Source: Nonomuraea harbinensis (GTDB lineage: Bacteria > Actinomycetota > Actinomycetes > Streptosporangiales > Streptosporangiaceae). From it: a DNA stretch of 64,000 bases. Each line of letters starts with the position of its first letter. Position 1 is the stretch's first letter. Made by a program: the position numbers and the translations under genes. The stretch lies in NCBI RefSeq assembly GCF_019396385.1, contig NZ_JAHKRN010000015.1:62001-126000 (forward strand), read 5' to 3'. Below are positions 44,674 through 53,861 of this stretch, piece after piece. Under the pieces are notes generated by a model. That model did not search any database. It was not told the DNA's origin and saw only the letters and a program-made list of their open reading frames with translations.

Positions 44674-47547
44674 GTGACCATCCACCAGGTGAGCCCCCTG
44701 TTCGTCGGCCGTGCCGGCGAGCTCGACCTGCTCCTGGGTGTACTGGGTGAGACGCGCGGCGGCGCCGCGGCCACCGTGCTGGTCGGCGGCGAGGCCGGGG
44801 TGGGCAAGACCCGGCTCATGGGGGAGTTCACCGACCGGGCCGGCGACGCGCTGGTGCTCGTCGGCGGCTGCCTGGAGCTCGGCACCGAGGGCCTGCCGTT
44901 CGCCCCGTTCACCGCCGTGCTGCGCTCCCTGGTGCGCACGCTCGGCCGCGACCGGGTCGCTGAGCTGGTGCCCGGCGGCACGACCCGAGGACTGGCGCGG
45001 CTGCTGCCCGAGTTCGGCGAGCCCGACCGCGACGGCGCCGAGGCCAGGGCGCGGCTGTTCGAGCAGCTGCTCGGCCTGCTGGAGCGGCTGGCCGAGGACC
45101 GGCCGGTCATCCTGGTCGTGGAGGACGCCCACTGGGCCGACCGCTCCACCCGCGACCTGCTCTCCTTCCTGGTGCGCTACCAGCGCGGCACCGGCCGCCT
45201 GATGATCGTCGTCACCTACCGTTCCGACGAGCTCCACCACGCCCACCCACTGCGCCCGCTCCTCGCCGAGCTGTCCAGGGTCGCGTGGGTGACCCGGGTG
45301 GAGCTGAGCCGGCTCAGCCGCCGCGAGGTCGCCGCCCAGGCGGCGGGCATCCTCGCCCGCGAGCCGTCGCCCGCCGACATCGAGCGGGTCTACTCGCGCA
45401 GCGAGGGCAACCCGCTGTTCGTCGAGGCGCTGCTGAGCGAGGACGGCTCCGGCGGCCTGCTCCCGGAGTCACTGCGCGACCTGCTGCTGGCGAGCGTGGA
45501 GCGGCTGCCCGACGAGACGCAGGAGCTGCTGCGCATGGCCAGCGCCGGCGGCCAGCGCATCGAGCACGACCTGCTGGCCGCCGTCACCGGGTTCGACGAG
45601 GCGGCGCTCGCCGCCCGGCTGCGCCCCGCCGTTGCGGGCAACGTGCTCGCCGTCGACGGCGAGGGCTACGCCTTCCGCCACGCGCTGATCCGCGAGGCGC
45701 TCCACGACGACCTGCTGCCCGGCGAGCACACCCGGCTCCACACCCGCTTCGCCGAGGCGCTGGAGCGCGACCTGTCGGTCCTGCCCGCGCCGCGCGGCGC
45801 GATCGAGCTGGCCCACCACTGGCACGCCGCCCGCGACACCACCTGGGCGCTCACCAGCGCCTGGCACGCCGCCGCCGCGGCCCGTCGCTCCACCGCCTAC
45901 GACGAGCAGCTGCGCATGCTCTCGCGGGTGCTGGAGCTGTGGGACCACGTGCCCGACGCGGCGGAGCGCACCGGCCGCGGCCACGCCGACGTGCTGCGCC
46001 AGACGGCCGTCGTGGCCCACCTCGCGGGCGAGTACGACCGCGCCGCCGCGCTCGCCTCGGCCGCGCTCGGTGAGATCGACCGCGCCGCCGACCCGGTGGC
46101 GGCCGCCCGCGTGCTGCGGCTGCGCGGCCTCATCCGCTACGACCTGAGCCGCCCCGGCCACATCGACGACCTGTACGAGGCGGCGGCCCTGGTCCCCGCC
46201 GAGCCGCCGAGCAGGCTGCGCGGCCAGGTGCTGGAGTCGCTGGCCCGCATGCTCCACCGGCCGGACCGGCGCGCGGAGCGGATCGCCACGGCGGAGCAGG
46301 CCATCGAGATCGGCCGCCGGGCCGGCGACGACACCGTCCAGGCGCAGGCCCTGATCAGCCTCACCTGGACCCGCTGCCTGCGCTTCGCCGAGATCGACGA
46401 GCATCGCGGCGGCTACGCCGAGGCGCGCCGGCTGGCGGTCCGCGCCGACGCCTACAACGCGCTCATGCGCGTGGCCATCTCCGAGTCCGACAGCCTGGAG
46501 GGCGCCGGACGCCACGAAGAGGCGGCCCAGGTCGCCCGCGACGGCATCGCGCTGGCCGAGCGCTACGGGCTGGCCCGCACGTCCGGCACGTTCCTGTCGA
46601 TCAACCTGGCCGAGCCGCTGATGTCGCTCGGCCGCTGGGACGAGGCGCTGGAGGTGATCGAGCACGCCCTGGAGCTGGTGCCGCCCCCGCCCCACCAGAC
46701 CGGGCTGCGCGGCTTCGCCACCGACATCGCGCTGGCCCGCGGCCGGCTCGACCAGGCCGCGGAGCTGCTGGCGGCCATCGGGCGCATCGTGGCGCGCGGC
46801 TCGTTCCGCGAGCAGACCGTGCTGCCCCACGGCCGCCGCGAGGCGGAGCTCCTGCTGGCCCGAGGCCGGGTCGACGAGGCGCGCGAGGCGGGCCTGCGCC
46901 TGCTGCGCTCCCACGACCTCAGGGCCGAGCCGCGCTACTCGTGGGGGCTGCTGGCGTCCCTGGCCGAGCTGGGCGGACCGGTGCTGGCCGAGGTCCGCGC
47001 GCTCGCCGAGCGGCTGCCCGCCGACGGCGACCTGCAGCAGGCCCAGCGGCTCACCGTCACCGCCATGACCGTGACGGAGGACGACCCCGAGGCCCGGCTC
47101 AAGGCCTGGGACGCGGCGGTGGCCGCCTGGGAGGCGCTGCGCAACCCGTACGCGCGAGCCCGGGTGTGCGAGGGGGCCGCGCACGCCGCGCTGGCGTGCG
47201 GCGACCGCGAGCACGCGGCGGCGCGGCTGGCCACGGCGGACGAGCTGGCGCAGCGGCTCGGCGCGCGGCCGCTGCTGGCGCGGGTCGACGCGCTGGCCAG
47301 GCGGGCCGGGATCGCCCTGGCGGACCAGTCCGCGCCCGGCGGGCCGCCGCTCGGCCTGACCGCCCGCGAGCTGGAGGTGCTGCGCCACGTCGCCAGGGGC
47401 CGGAGCAACCGCGAGATCGCCGCCGAGCTGTTCATCGCCGTCAAGACGGTCAGCGTGCACGTGTCCAACATCCTCGCCAAGCTCGGCGTCGCCTCCCGGG
47501 GCGAGGCCGCAGCCAAGGCCCACGCGCTGCGCCTGTTCGGCGAGTGA
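44674..47547 (+). CDS. LuxR family regulator with AAA+ ATPase domain (LAL type)
   Basis: The GTG at 44674 gives 957 residues. The N-terminal ATPase has Walker A GGEAGVGKTRLMGEF (about residues 38-52) and Walker B VILVVEDAHWAD (about 148-159). A long middle part of helical TPR-like repeats follows, and a C-terminal LuxR helix-turn-helix: LTARELEVLRHVARGRSNRE, IAVKTVSVHVSNILAKLGV. Large ATP-binding LuxR (LAL) regulators sense ligands and activate metabolic or antibiotic genes; this one has no obvious adjacent target. Confidence 0.94.
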   Translation: MTIHQVSPLFVGRAGELDLLLGVLGETRGGAAATVLVGGEAGVGKTRLMGEFTDRAGDALVLVGGCLELGTEGLPFAPFTAVLRSLVRTLGRDRVAELVPGGTTRGLARLLPEFGEPDRDGAEARARLFEQLLGLLERLAEDRPVILVVEDAHWADRSTRDLLSFLVRYQRGTGRLMIVVTYRSDELHHAHPLRPLLAELSRVAWVTRVELSRLSRREVAAQAAGILAREPSPADIERVYSRSEGNPLFVEALLSEDGSGGLLPESLRDLLLASVERLPDETQELLRMASAGGQRIEHDLLAAVTGFDEAALAARLRPAVAGNVLAVDGEGYAFRHALIREALHDDLLPGEHTRLHTRFAEALERDLSVLPAPRGAIELAHHWHAARDTTWALTSAWHAAAAARRSTAYDEQLRMLSRVLELWDHVPDAAERTGRGHADVLRQTAVVAHLAGEYDRAAALASAALGEIDRAADPVAAARVLRLRGLIRYDLSRPGHIDDLYEAAALVPAEPPSRLRGQVLESLARMLHRPDRRAERIATAEQAIEIGRRAGDDTVQAQALISLTWTRCLRFAEIDEHRGGYAEARRLAVRADAYNALMRVAISESDSLEGAGRHEEAAQVARDGIALAERYGLARTSGTFLSINLAEPLMSLGRWDEALEVIEHALELVPPPPHQTGLRGFATDIALARGRLDQAAELLAAIGRIVARGSFREQTVLPHGRREAELLLARGRVDEAREAGLRLLRSHDLRAEPRYSWGLLASLAELGGPVLAEVRALAERLPADGDLQQAQRLTVTAMTVTEDDPEARLKAWDAAVAAWEALRNPYARARVCEGAAHAALACGDREHAAARLATADELAQRLGARPLLARVDALARRAGIALADQSAPGGPPLGLTARELEVLRHVARGRSNREIAAELFIAVKTVSVHVSNILAKLGVASRGEAAAKAHALRLFGE

Positions 47548-47553
47548 GCGGCC

Positions 47554-49686
47554 TCAGCCCGTGAGCTGGGCCTCCAGGCGGTAGCCGTCGACCGTCACGT
47601 ACACCTGGTCGCCGGGGCGGGCGTTGAGCCGCATCAGCACCGGCTGGAGAGAGTCGAACACCGGCTGCTGACCCTGCCACACCAGCACGATCGCGTTGTC
47701 GCCCGGGCCGGTGACCGACAGCAGCGTGCCGGGGCGCATGCCGAGCTGGGCCGCGTAGTTCTGCGGCACCGGCACGGGGCCGCCGCGCAGGTGCTCGGGC
47801 TTGACCTCGATGCGCTGCCAGCGGCGCGGATCCGACGACGGGCTCGGAGGCGGCGGCGGGGGAGTGGCCGGGGTGCCGGCCAGGTGGCCCTGGAGCATCG
47901 GCGAGCGGCCGTTGGAGAGGGCCGACAGCGTCGCGAGCGCGGCCGACGGGTCGATGGAGTTGGCCGCGGCGGCGGGGATCGGCTGGCCGCCCCTGTGGTG
48001 GTGCCCGTTGGCGCCGGGGGTGCGGCGCGGCAGCGGCTGCGGCGGGCCCTCGGACGCGGCGACCGGGTCGTGGACCTGCTCGGGCGGCAGCGCGTCCAGC
48101 CACGCCTTGGCCGAGTGGGCGCGGATGCCCAGCTCCGCCATCAGCTCCACCATGTCCGCGTCCGGCTGGGCCGAGGCCAGCAGCCTGCGGGTACGGGCCT
48201 GCAGTCCCTGGATGTCGCCGACGACCAGCCAGCCGTCCTGGAGACGGCGGTCCGGCATCAGCGTGACCAGCACCCGCCACAGCGGGGTGCGCAGGGACGG
48301 CACGGTCGCGGGATGGGCGGGGTCCGCGCCGATCAGCTGATCCTCGGTCGCGGCGGCGCCCAGCCACTCGGTGAGCCGGAACATGTGCCCGGTGATCGGG
48401 GCCGACTCCGACGAGCGCAGCCAGGTGAGCACCCGCTCCTCGGCGGTGCGCTGCGCCTGGGAGAGGATCTCGCGCTCGACGAGCATCTTGTGCGCGAGCG
48501 TGCGCAGGCTGACCGGGTCCTCGGCGAACAGGCGGTGCTCGGCCACGGCCAGCTCCAGCTTGTTCAGGCCGCGGAACAGGCTGTCGACCACCCTGACCAT
48601 CGCGTGGTCGGTGTCGGACGGCACAGGGGCGGGCTGGGAGCCGTACGAGGCGGACCCGCCGGGGAGGCTCGGCAGGGAGCCGGTGTGCGGGCCGGAGGAG
48701 TCGGACGCGGCGGGGCGCTGTGGCAGCGGGCTCTGGCCCCCGCCCACGGCGGGGAAGGAGCCGGTGGAGCGCTGGTCCCGGCCGACGGCGGGGAAGGAGC
48801 CCGTGGAGCGCTGGTCCCGGCCGACGGCGGGGAAGGAGCCCGTGGAGCGCCGGCCCTCGTCCGGGGACGAGCTCTGCGACCGCTGGGGGTCGCCGGGGAA
48901 CGAGCCGGGAGCGCGCCGGCTGTCGCCGGGGAAGGACCCGGGGGAGCGCTGCTCCTCGGCCGGAAAGGAGGCTGCCGGACGCCGGGGTTCGCCGCCCGGC
49001 CGCGCGTCGTCGCCCACCCTGGGGAAGGAGCCGGTGTTCCGGCGCTCGTCGGCGGGGGCGGGGAAGGCTCCGGTGTTGCGGCGCTCGTCGGCGCGCTGCG
49101 GCAGCGGCTCGCCCTTGGCGGGGCCGCCGTTCGGGCCGGCGAAGGCGCCGGTGCCCTCGAACGCGGCCGCCGGACGCTCGCCCGCGGCGGGGAAGGAACC
49201 GGTGCCGGACGCGCCGCGCTGGACCGGCCTGGTGACCTCGGGATGCCCGGCCACGGCTTCCGGCCGGGCCGCCAGCCTGCCGAGCACCTCGCGGAAGACC
49301 GTACCCATCACCGTCTCGGGAGTGGACCCCGGCGCCTTCAGGTCGGCCGGCGTCAGGCGGCGCAGTCGGTGCCAGCCGCCCAGGCCCACGATCGCCGTCC
49401 GGGCGGGCTCCGGATAGCCCGGCAGCGTCGGATCGATCGGATGCAGCGCCATCGCCGGCAGCACGTCGCCCAGCGGCAGATGATCCCAGCGCGAGGAGGC
49501 GAGGAGCGCGAGCCGCTCGCACACCCAGTCGAGACCGGTCGCGGCGAAGGCCCTCTGCAGCGGCATCGACGACCACCACGCGGACGGCAGGCGCGGATCG
49601 GACAGCGCCTCCGCGACCTGTTGCGGCCGACTCCAGCGCAGGGCAGGGACCAGGTCGCTCAGGCAGATCGATGACTCGACGTCCAT
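47554..49686 (-). CDS. large protein with TGSFP-repeat linker and sigma-region-4-like helices
   Basis: I do not recognise this 710-residue protein as a named family. Residues 1-about 145 form a conserved-looking globular domain with many Trp and Pro. Residues about 160-320 are a disordered linker with about ten GSFP/GAFP motifs. Residues about 355-405 (ELAVAEHRLFAEDPVSLRTL, then AHKMLVEREILSQAQ) resemble the helix-turn-helix of sigma factor region 4. A further helical region, an Ala/Pro-rich linker and a beta-rich C-terminal domain (about 620-710, with VPVPQNYAAQLGMRPG) follow. It is cytoplasmic with no membrane segment. A regulatory or scaffold role is inference. Confidence 0.7.
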   Translation of the reverse strand: MDVESSICLSDLVPALRWSRPQQVAEALSDPRLPSAWWSSMPLQRAFAATGLDWVCERLALLASSRWDHLPLGDVLPAMALHPIDPTLPGYPEPARTAIVGLGGWHRLRRLTPADLKAPGSTPETVMGTVFREVLGRLAARPEAVAGHPEVTRPVQRGASGTGSFPAAGERPAAAFEGTGAFAGPNGGPAKGEPLPQRADERRNTGAFPAPADERRNTGSFPRVGDDARPGGEPRRPAASFPAEEQRSPGSFPGDSRRAPGSFPGDPQRSQSSSPDEGRRSTGSFPAVGRDQRSTGSFPAVGRDQRSTGSFPAVGGGQSPLPQRPAASDSSGPHTGSLPSLPGGSASYGSQPAPVPSDTDHAMVRVVDSLFRGLNKLELAVAEHRLFAEDPVSLRTLAHKMLVEREILSQAQRTAEERVLTWLRSSESAPITGHMFRLTEWLGAAATEDQLIGADPAHPATVPSLRTPLWRVLVTLMPDRRLQDGWLVVGDIQGLQARTRRLLASAQPDADMVELMAELGIRAHSAKAWLDALPPEQVHDPVAASEGPPQPLPRRTPGANGHHHRGGQPIPAAAANSIDPSAALATLSALSNGRSPMLQGHLAGTPATPPPPPPSPSSDPRRWQRIEVKPEHLRGGPVPVPQNYAAQLGMRPGTLLSVTGPGDNAIVLVWQGQQPVFDSLQPVLMRLNARPGDQVYVTVDGYRLEAQLTG
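48750..48866 (-). repeat. 39-bp tandem repeat coding TGSFPAVGRDQRS
   Basis: Two nearly identical 39-base copies begin at 48750 and 48789 and a third, diverging one at 48828. Related single GSFP units extend to about 49210. Confidence 0.85.
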
Positions 49687-49758
49687 CGGCGGGACCTTAT
49701 CCTCCCCAGTGTGCCGCGATACGCATGTGACTGATGGTGCAGCCTACGCGGCAAGCTA

Positions 49759-50700
49759 TCAATCGGTGTGAATAGGGTAAAGACGCTTCATGTCCAAACC
49801 GTACCGTGGACGACCCCCCACGAGGGCCACACACTCGGCACCCGCACGGCAACCTGACTCCAGAGCCTCCCTCTCGCCCGCCCCCGACAGGGCGGCGGCG
49901 AGGTAGCCGGCGGCGAACGCGTCACCCGCTCCCGTCGAGTCCACGGCCTCCGCGGGCACCGCGTCCGCCTTCGCCACGACCTGCCCGCCTACCGCCACGA
50001 GACCGCCCTGGGGCCCCAGCTTCACGACCGCTGTCCCGTAATGCTCGCTGAGGGTCTCGGCCGCCCGCTCGGGCGTGGTGGCGCCGCTGAGAAGGAGAGC
50101 TTCGTCACGATTGGGAAAGATCAATCCGGCGAGCGCCGTCTCGCCGAGGAACCGCGTCACGCCGAACTCGGCGAGCGGGCCCGTCGAGGCCGGGTCGACG
50201 CTGATCGAGGCCCCGGCACCGGTCGCCTTCGCCATGGCCAGCCTGCTCAGGGCCAGGCCGGGATCGCTGAACAGGGTGTAACCGGAGACGTGCAGGTGCG
50301 TCACGCCGTCGAGGAGCGCGTCGTCCCAGTCGAGGGGGGAGATCAGCTCGCCGGCGCCCCGGTTCGTCAGCATGGAGCGCTCGCCGGTGCTGTCGACCAT
50401 CGAGATGACCACGGCGGTCGGGTTGGCGGCGTCGATCCGGATGTGCGGGCGCACCCCGGTCTTGGTCAGCTCGGCGATGTGCCACTCGCTGCTGTCGTAT
50501 CCGCAGCGGGCCAGCAGGTTCGCGTCGGCGCCCAGGAAGGCCGCCCACGCGGCGGTGTTCGCGCCGGAGCCGCCGGGGCGCAGCGCGATGTCGGCGGCGA
50601 TGTCGGAAGGGATGTCGGGGCCCGACATGACCGGAGCGCCGTGCATGGCCACCACGTCGGTGACCACGTCGCCGATGACCAGCAGGCCCTGGCCGTTCAC
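49759..50700 (-). CDS. psuK: pseudouridine kinase-like PfkB family carbohydrate kinase
   Basis: The GTG at 50700 overlaps the psuG stop (GTGA); 313 residues. PfkB signatures are ALRPGGSGANTAAWAAFLGA at the N-terminus and VDSTGAGDAFAAGYLAAAL with the catalytic Asp near the C-terminus; VVKLGPQGGLVAVGG is the usual strand before it. Coupling to psuG indicates pseudouridine kinase, making pseudouridine 5'-phosphate from pseudouridine. The PfkB family is sure; substrate is from context. Confidence 0.87.
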   Translation of the reverse strand: MNGQGLLVIGDVVTDVVAMHGAPVMSGPDIPSDIAADIALRPGGSGANTAAWAAFLGADANLLARCGYDSSEWHIAELTKTGVRPHIRIDAANPTAVVISMVDSTGERSMLTNRGAGELISPLDWDDALLDGVTHLHVSGYTLFSDPGLALSRLAMAKATGAGASISVDPASTGPLAEFGVTRFLGETALAGLIFPNRDEALLLSGATTPERAAETLSEHYGTAVVKLGPQGGLVAVGGQVVAKADAVPAEAVDSTGAGDAFAAGYLAAALSGAGEREALESGCRAGAECVALVGGRPRYGLDMKRLYPIHTD

Positions 50701-51623
50701 GATCGTGACCAGGCCAGCGCGATACGGGCCGCGAGCGCGACGTTGCCGCGGACCGCGGCCAGGTTGGCCTCCAGGGAGGCCCCGCCGGTGCCGCGCACCA
50801 GGTAGCCCAGCAGGAACGGGGTGATCGCCTGGCCGGTGACGCCCTCGCGCTCGGCGGTGGCCAGGGCCTCGGCGAGCACGCGGTCGTGCAGCGCCGGGTC
50901 GAGCTGCTGGTCCTCCGGGATCGGGTTGGCCACGATCAGCGCCGTCTCCTGGCCGCCGAACGCGTCCTGGCCGCGCATGACCGCGGCCGCCTCCTCGGGC
51001 ATCTCGATCCGCCACTCCACGGGACGGCCGGAGGAACGCAGGTAGAAGCCGGGGAACTCGTCGGTCCGGTAGCCGGCCACGGTCACGCCGCGCGTCTCCA
51101 GGCGCTGCAGCGTGGCGGGCACGTCCAGGATGGACTTGACGCCCGCGCACACCACGGTGACGCGGGTCCTGGACAGCGTGTCCAGGTCGGCGGACTCGTC
51201 CTGGTCGTCCGTCCAGCCGCGGTGCACGCCGCCCAGGCCGCCGGTGGCGAACAGGCGGATGCCCGCCCGGGCCGCCAGGAACGACGTCGCCGCCACCGTG
51301 GTCGCGCCGCTCACCTTCAGCGCGGCGGCGAGCGGGAGGTCGCGCTGGCTCAGCTTGCGCAGCCCCGGCTCCATCGCGACGCGCTCCAGCGAGGCCTCGT
51401 CCAGGCCGATCCTGGCCACTCCGTCCAGCACCGCGATCGTGGCGGGGACCGCGCCTTCGCGCCGTACGATCTCCTCCAGCTCGCGCGCGACCTCGAGGTT
51501 GCGGGGCCGGGGCAGGCCGTGCGAGATGATCGTGGACTCCAGCGCGACGACCGGTGCGCCCGAGTCGAGAGCCTCGGCGACCTCGTCGGACGGCTGGAGA
51601 AGGGAGTCGGTGGTGCGGCGCAT
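50697..51623 (-). CDS. psuG: pseudouridine-5'-phosphate glycosidase
   Basis: The ATG at 51623 gives 308 residues, the usual length. Family motifs are VVALESTIISHGLPRPRN, the catalytic-lysine segment LAAALKVSGATTVAATS, LFATGGLGGVHRG and the metal-binding ESADLDTL, plus GYRTDEFPGFY. It cleaves pseudouridine 5'-phosphate to uracil and ribose 5-phosphate. AGGAG lies about 12 bases upstream of the start. It is the first gene of a two-gene operon with the kinase. Confidence 0.95.
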   Translation of the reverse strand: MRRTTDSLLQPSDEVAEALDSGAPVVALESTIISHGLPRPRNLEVARELEEIVRREGAVPATIAVLDGVARIGLDEASLERVAMEPGLRKLSQRDLPLAAALKVSGATTVAATSFLAARAGIRLFATGGLGGVHRGWTDDQDESADLDTLSRTRVTVVCAGVKSILDVPATLQRLETRGVTVAGYRTDEFPGFYLRSSGRPVEWRIEMPEEAAAVMRGQDAFGGQETALIVANPIPEDQQLDPALHDRVLAEALATAEREGVTGQAITPFLLGYLVRGTGGASLEANLAAVRGNVALAARIALAWSRS

Positions 51624-51662
51624 GTGTGTTTCGTACTCCTTGAGTGGTCTTGTGGCGCATTG

Positions 51663-51695
51663 TCGGAACGGAGTGTTTCGAGGAATTTGTTCCGA
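51663..51695. promoter_or_regulatory. dyad upstream of psuG (TCGGAAC-N19-GTTCCGA)
   Basis: TCGGAAC (51663-51669) and GTTCCGA (51689-51695) are exact inverted copies in the 158-base gap, 40-72 bases before the psuG start. It is an operator candidate for psuGK. Confidence 0.45.
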
Positions 51696-51781
51696 ACCGA
51701 GCAGCGTACGGGGGGACCGCGTCCGCGTCCACCCGTGCTCACCCGGACGGCGGCACCCCCGCGCCGCCGTCCGCCCGGGGA

Positions 51782-52846
51782 TCACACGAGCAGCAGCACA
51801 CCCGCGAGCGACACCCCGCCGACGAGCCCGGTGGCGATCCCGCCGAGCAGCACGGTCCGCCCTCCGCGCAGCAGTCTCCGCACGTCGATCCCGGTGCCGA
51901 GGCCGAACATCGCGGCAGCCAACAGGATATTCGCCGCCTGCCCCGCCACCGCGACGACCCCGTCCGGCACCATCCCCGTGCCGCGCACGCATGCCATGAC
52001 GACGAACCCGGCCACGAACAGCGGCACCCCGGCCACCCGCCCCGCCTTCCCGCGCGGTGCCCGTGCGGGACGAACCGGTGGATCCGCGGGCAGGCCCGCC
52101 CGTCCGGCATGCGCGTCCTGGAGCCGCCTCCCGGGCGTGGCGTGAGACCCCGTGTACGAGACGAGGGCGACCAGGGGAGCCAGGAGGAGGACCCGGCCGA
52201 GCTTGACCGTCACGGCCGTCGTCAGGACGCCCGTGGCGGCCCCGATGGCCGCCACCTGGGCCACCTCGTGAACGGCCGCGCCCGTCCAGACGGCGAGCTG
52301 CGAGGGGGAGAGACCGAGCCAGGAGGCGGCGAGGGGGATCGCGAGCAGGGCGCCCGTGCCGTACAGGACCACCACCGCCAGGGCGGCGGCCGCCTCGTCG
52401 TCCTCGGTGCCCGCGCTGTCGTGCATGGCCGCGATCGCCGCCGCCCCGCAGACGGCCACCCCCGTCGCCACCAGCAGCGAGGCGCCCGGCGGGACGCCGA
52501 GCCTGCGGCCGGCCACCGGCGTCACCGCGAACGTCACCCCGGTGGCCACCACCACGACCACCACCGTCTGCCAGCCCAGCCCCAGGATCTGCGGCACCGA
52601 GACCTGCAGCCCGAGCAGCACCACCGCCGCCCGCAGCACCGGCCTCGACACGAACCGCAGCCCCGGCAGCAGCCGCCGGCGGGCACCCCCGAAGCCCGCC
52701 AGCGCCGCCCCCAGCACCACCGCGACCACCGCCGCGCTCACCGCGGGCACCGCCGCGTTCACCGCCAGCGCGCCCCCCAGCGCGGCAGCCGACACGAGCA
52801 CCCCGGGCAGCAGGGCGGGCAGGGACCGGAGAGCAGGCAGGGGCAC
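51782..52846 (-). CDS. YeiH-type putative sulfate/anion exporter
   Basis: The GTG at 52846 directly precedes the first membrane segment; an ATG at 52906 would add 20 residues rich in Arg and would lie within the palindrome shared with the LysR gene. The protein has 354 residues and about ten hydrophobic segments. Family features are the VLLGLQVSVPQI region, VATGVAVCGAAAIAAMHDSA and VWTGAAVHEVAQVAAIGAA. It belongs to the YeiH/YadS (UPF0324) family, proposed to export sulfate or other anions. LysR regulators often sit beside yeiH. Confidence 0.85.
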   Translation of the reverse strand: MPLPALRSLPALLPGVLVSAAALGGALAVNAAVPAVSAAVVAVVLGAALAGFGGARRRLLPGLRFVSRPVLRAAVVLLGLQVSVPQILGLGWQTVVVVVVATGVTFAVTPVAGRRLGVPPGASLLVATGVAVCGAAAIAAMHDSAGTEDDEAAAALAVVVLYGTGALLAIPLAASWLGLSPSQLAVWTGAAVHEVAQVAAIGAATGVLTTAVTVKLGRVLLLAPLVALVSYTGSHATPGRRLQDAHAGRAGLPADPPVRPARAPRGKAGRVAGVPLFVAGFVVMACVRGTGMVPDGVVAVAGQAANILLAAAMFGLGTGIDVRRLLRGGRTVLLGGIATGLVGGVSLAGVLLLV

Positions 52847-52902
52847 GGCATCCAGTCTTCGGCGGGACCGGGAACGCCGGTAGCCGCTCGCCGGATGGCA
52901 GG

Positions 52903-52921
52903 TCATAGCCTGGGGCTATGA
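52903..52921. promoter_or_regulatory. perfect palindrome at LysR/YeiH divergent starts
   Basis: TCATAGCC-TGG-GGCTATGA is an exact inverted repeat. It contains the LysR ATG (52918), an alternative YeiH ATG (52906) and a TAGCCT -10 box six bases before the LysR start. It is a probable autoregulatory LysR site. Confidence 0.6.
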
Positions 52922-53811
52922 GTGAATTGCCCGATCTCGTCTCGCTCAAGCTGCTGGTCGACGTCGGCGAGCTGGGCAGCCTCGGGCAGGCGGCCAGGGC
53001 GGCCGGGATCGCGCAGCCGTCGGCCAGCAAGCGCATCGCCCGGCTCGAACGCCGCCTCGGCCTCCCCCTGCTGGAGCGCACCCCGCGCGGGTCGGCGCTC
53101 ACCGGCGAAGGGAAGATCGTGGCCGGCTGGGCCGCGCAGGTCGTCGGCGCCGCCCAGGAGCTCGTGCGCGCCGCCGAGGCCGTCCGGCGCGGCGGGGCCG
53201 GGCACCTCAGGGTCGCGGCGAGCATGACCGTGGCCGAGTACCTGCTGCCGCGCTGGCTGGGCGAGCTGCAGAGCCGGGAGCCGGACGTCGAGGCCGGGCT
53301 GGACGTGATGAACTCCGCCGACGTGGCGGCCCGGGTGCTGGCCGGGGAGGTGGAGCTCGGGTTCGTGGAAGGGCCGGCCGTGCCGGACGGGCTGGCCGAG
53401 CGGGTGGTGGGCGGCGACCGGCTGGTGGTCGTGGTCGCGCCCGGCCATCCGTGGGCGCGCCGCCGCACCCTCCTGCGAGGTCCCGAGCTGGCCGCCACCC
53501 CGCTGGTGGTACGGGAGCGCGGGTCGGGCACCAGGGAGACGCTGGACGTGGTGTTCAGCGCGCTGCACCGGGCCAGGCCGAGGCTGGAGCTGGGGTCCAA
53601 CGCGGCGGTCAAGGGCGCCGCCCAGGCGGGGGTGGCCCCCGCGGTGCTCAGCGCCTACGCGGTGGAGGCGGAGCTGACCACCGGGCGGCTGGTCGAGGTG
53701 CCGCTCTACGGGCTGGACCTGGCACGCACCCTGCGGGCCGTCTGGCGCAGGGGCCGCCCCCTCACCGGCTCCGCCGCCACTCTCCTCTCCATCGCCGCCC
53801 GCCCGGCCTGA
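52918..53811 (+). CDS. LysR family transcriptional regulator
   Basis: The 297-residue protein has the LysR helix-turn-helix LGSLGQAARAAGIAQPSASK then RIARLERRLGLPLLERTPRG, and a periplasmic-binding-like effector domain (about 90-290) with LRVAASMTVAEYLLP. It is divergent from the YeiH-type transporter and most likely controls it. It probably has a leaderless transcript. Confidence 0.94.
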   Translation: MSELPDLVSLKLLVDVGELGSLGQAARAAGIAQPSASKRIARLERRLGLPLLERTPRGSALTGEGKIVAGWAAQVVGAAQELVRAAEAVRRGGAGHLRVAASMTVAEYLLPRWLGELQSREPDVEAGLDVMNSADVAARVLAGEVELGFVEGPAVPDGLAERVVGGDRLVVVVAPGHPWARRRTLLRGPELAATPLVVRERGSGTRETLDVVFSALHRARPRLELGSNAAVKGAAQAGVAPAVLSAYAVEAELTTGRLVEVPLYGLDLARTLRAVWRRGRPLTGSAATLLSIAARPA

Positions 53812-53861
53812 CGGAAGAGCGGCCCGGGCCCGATGGCGGGGCCGGGATCGGAGGTCCTAGA

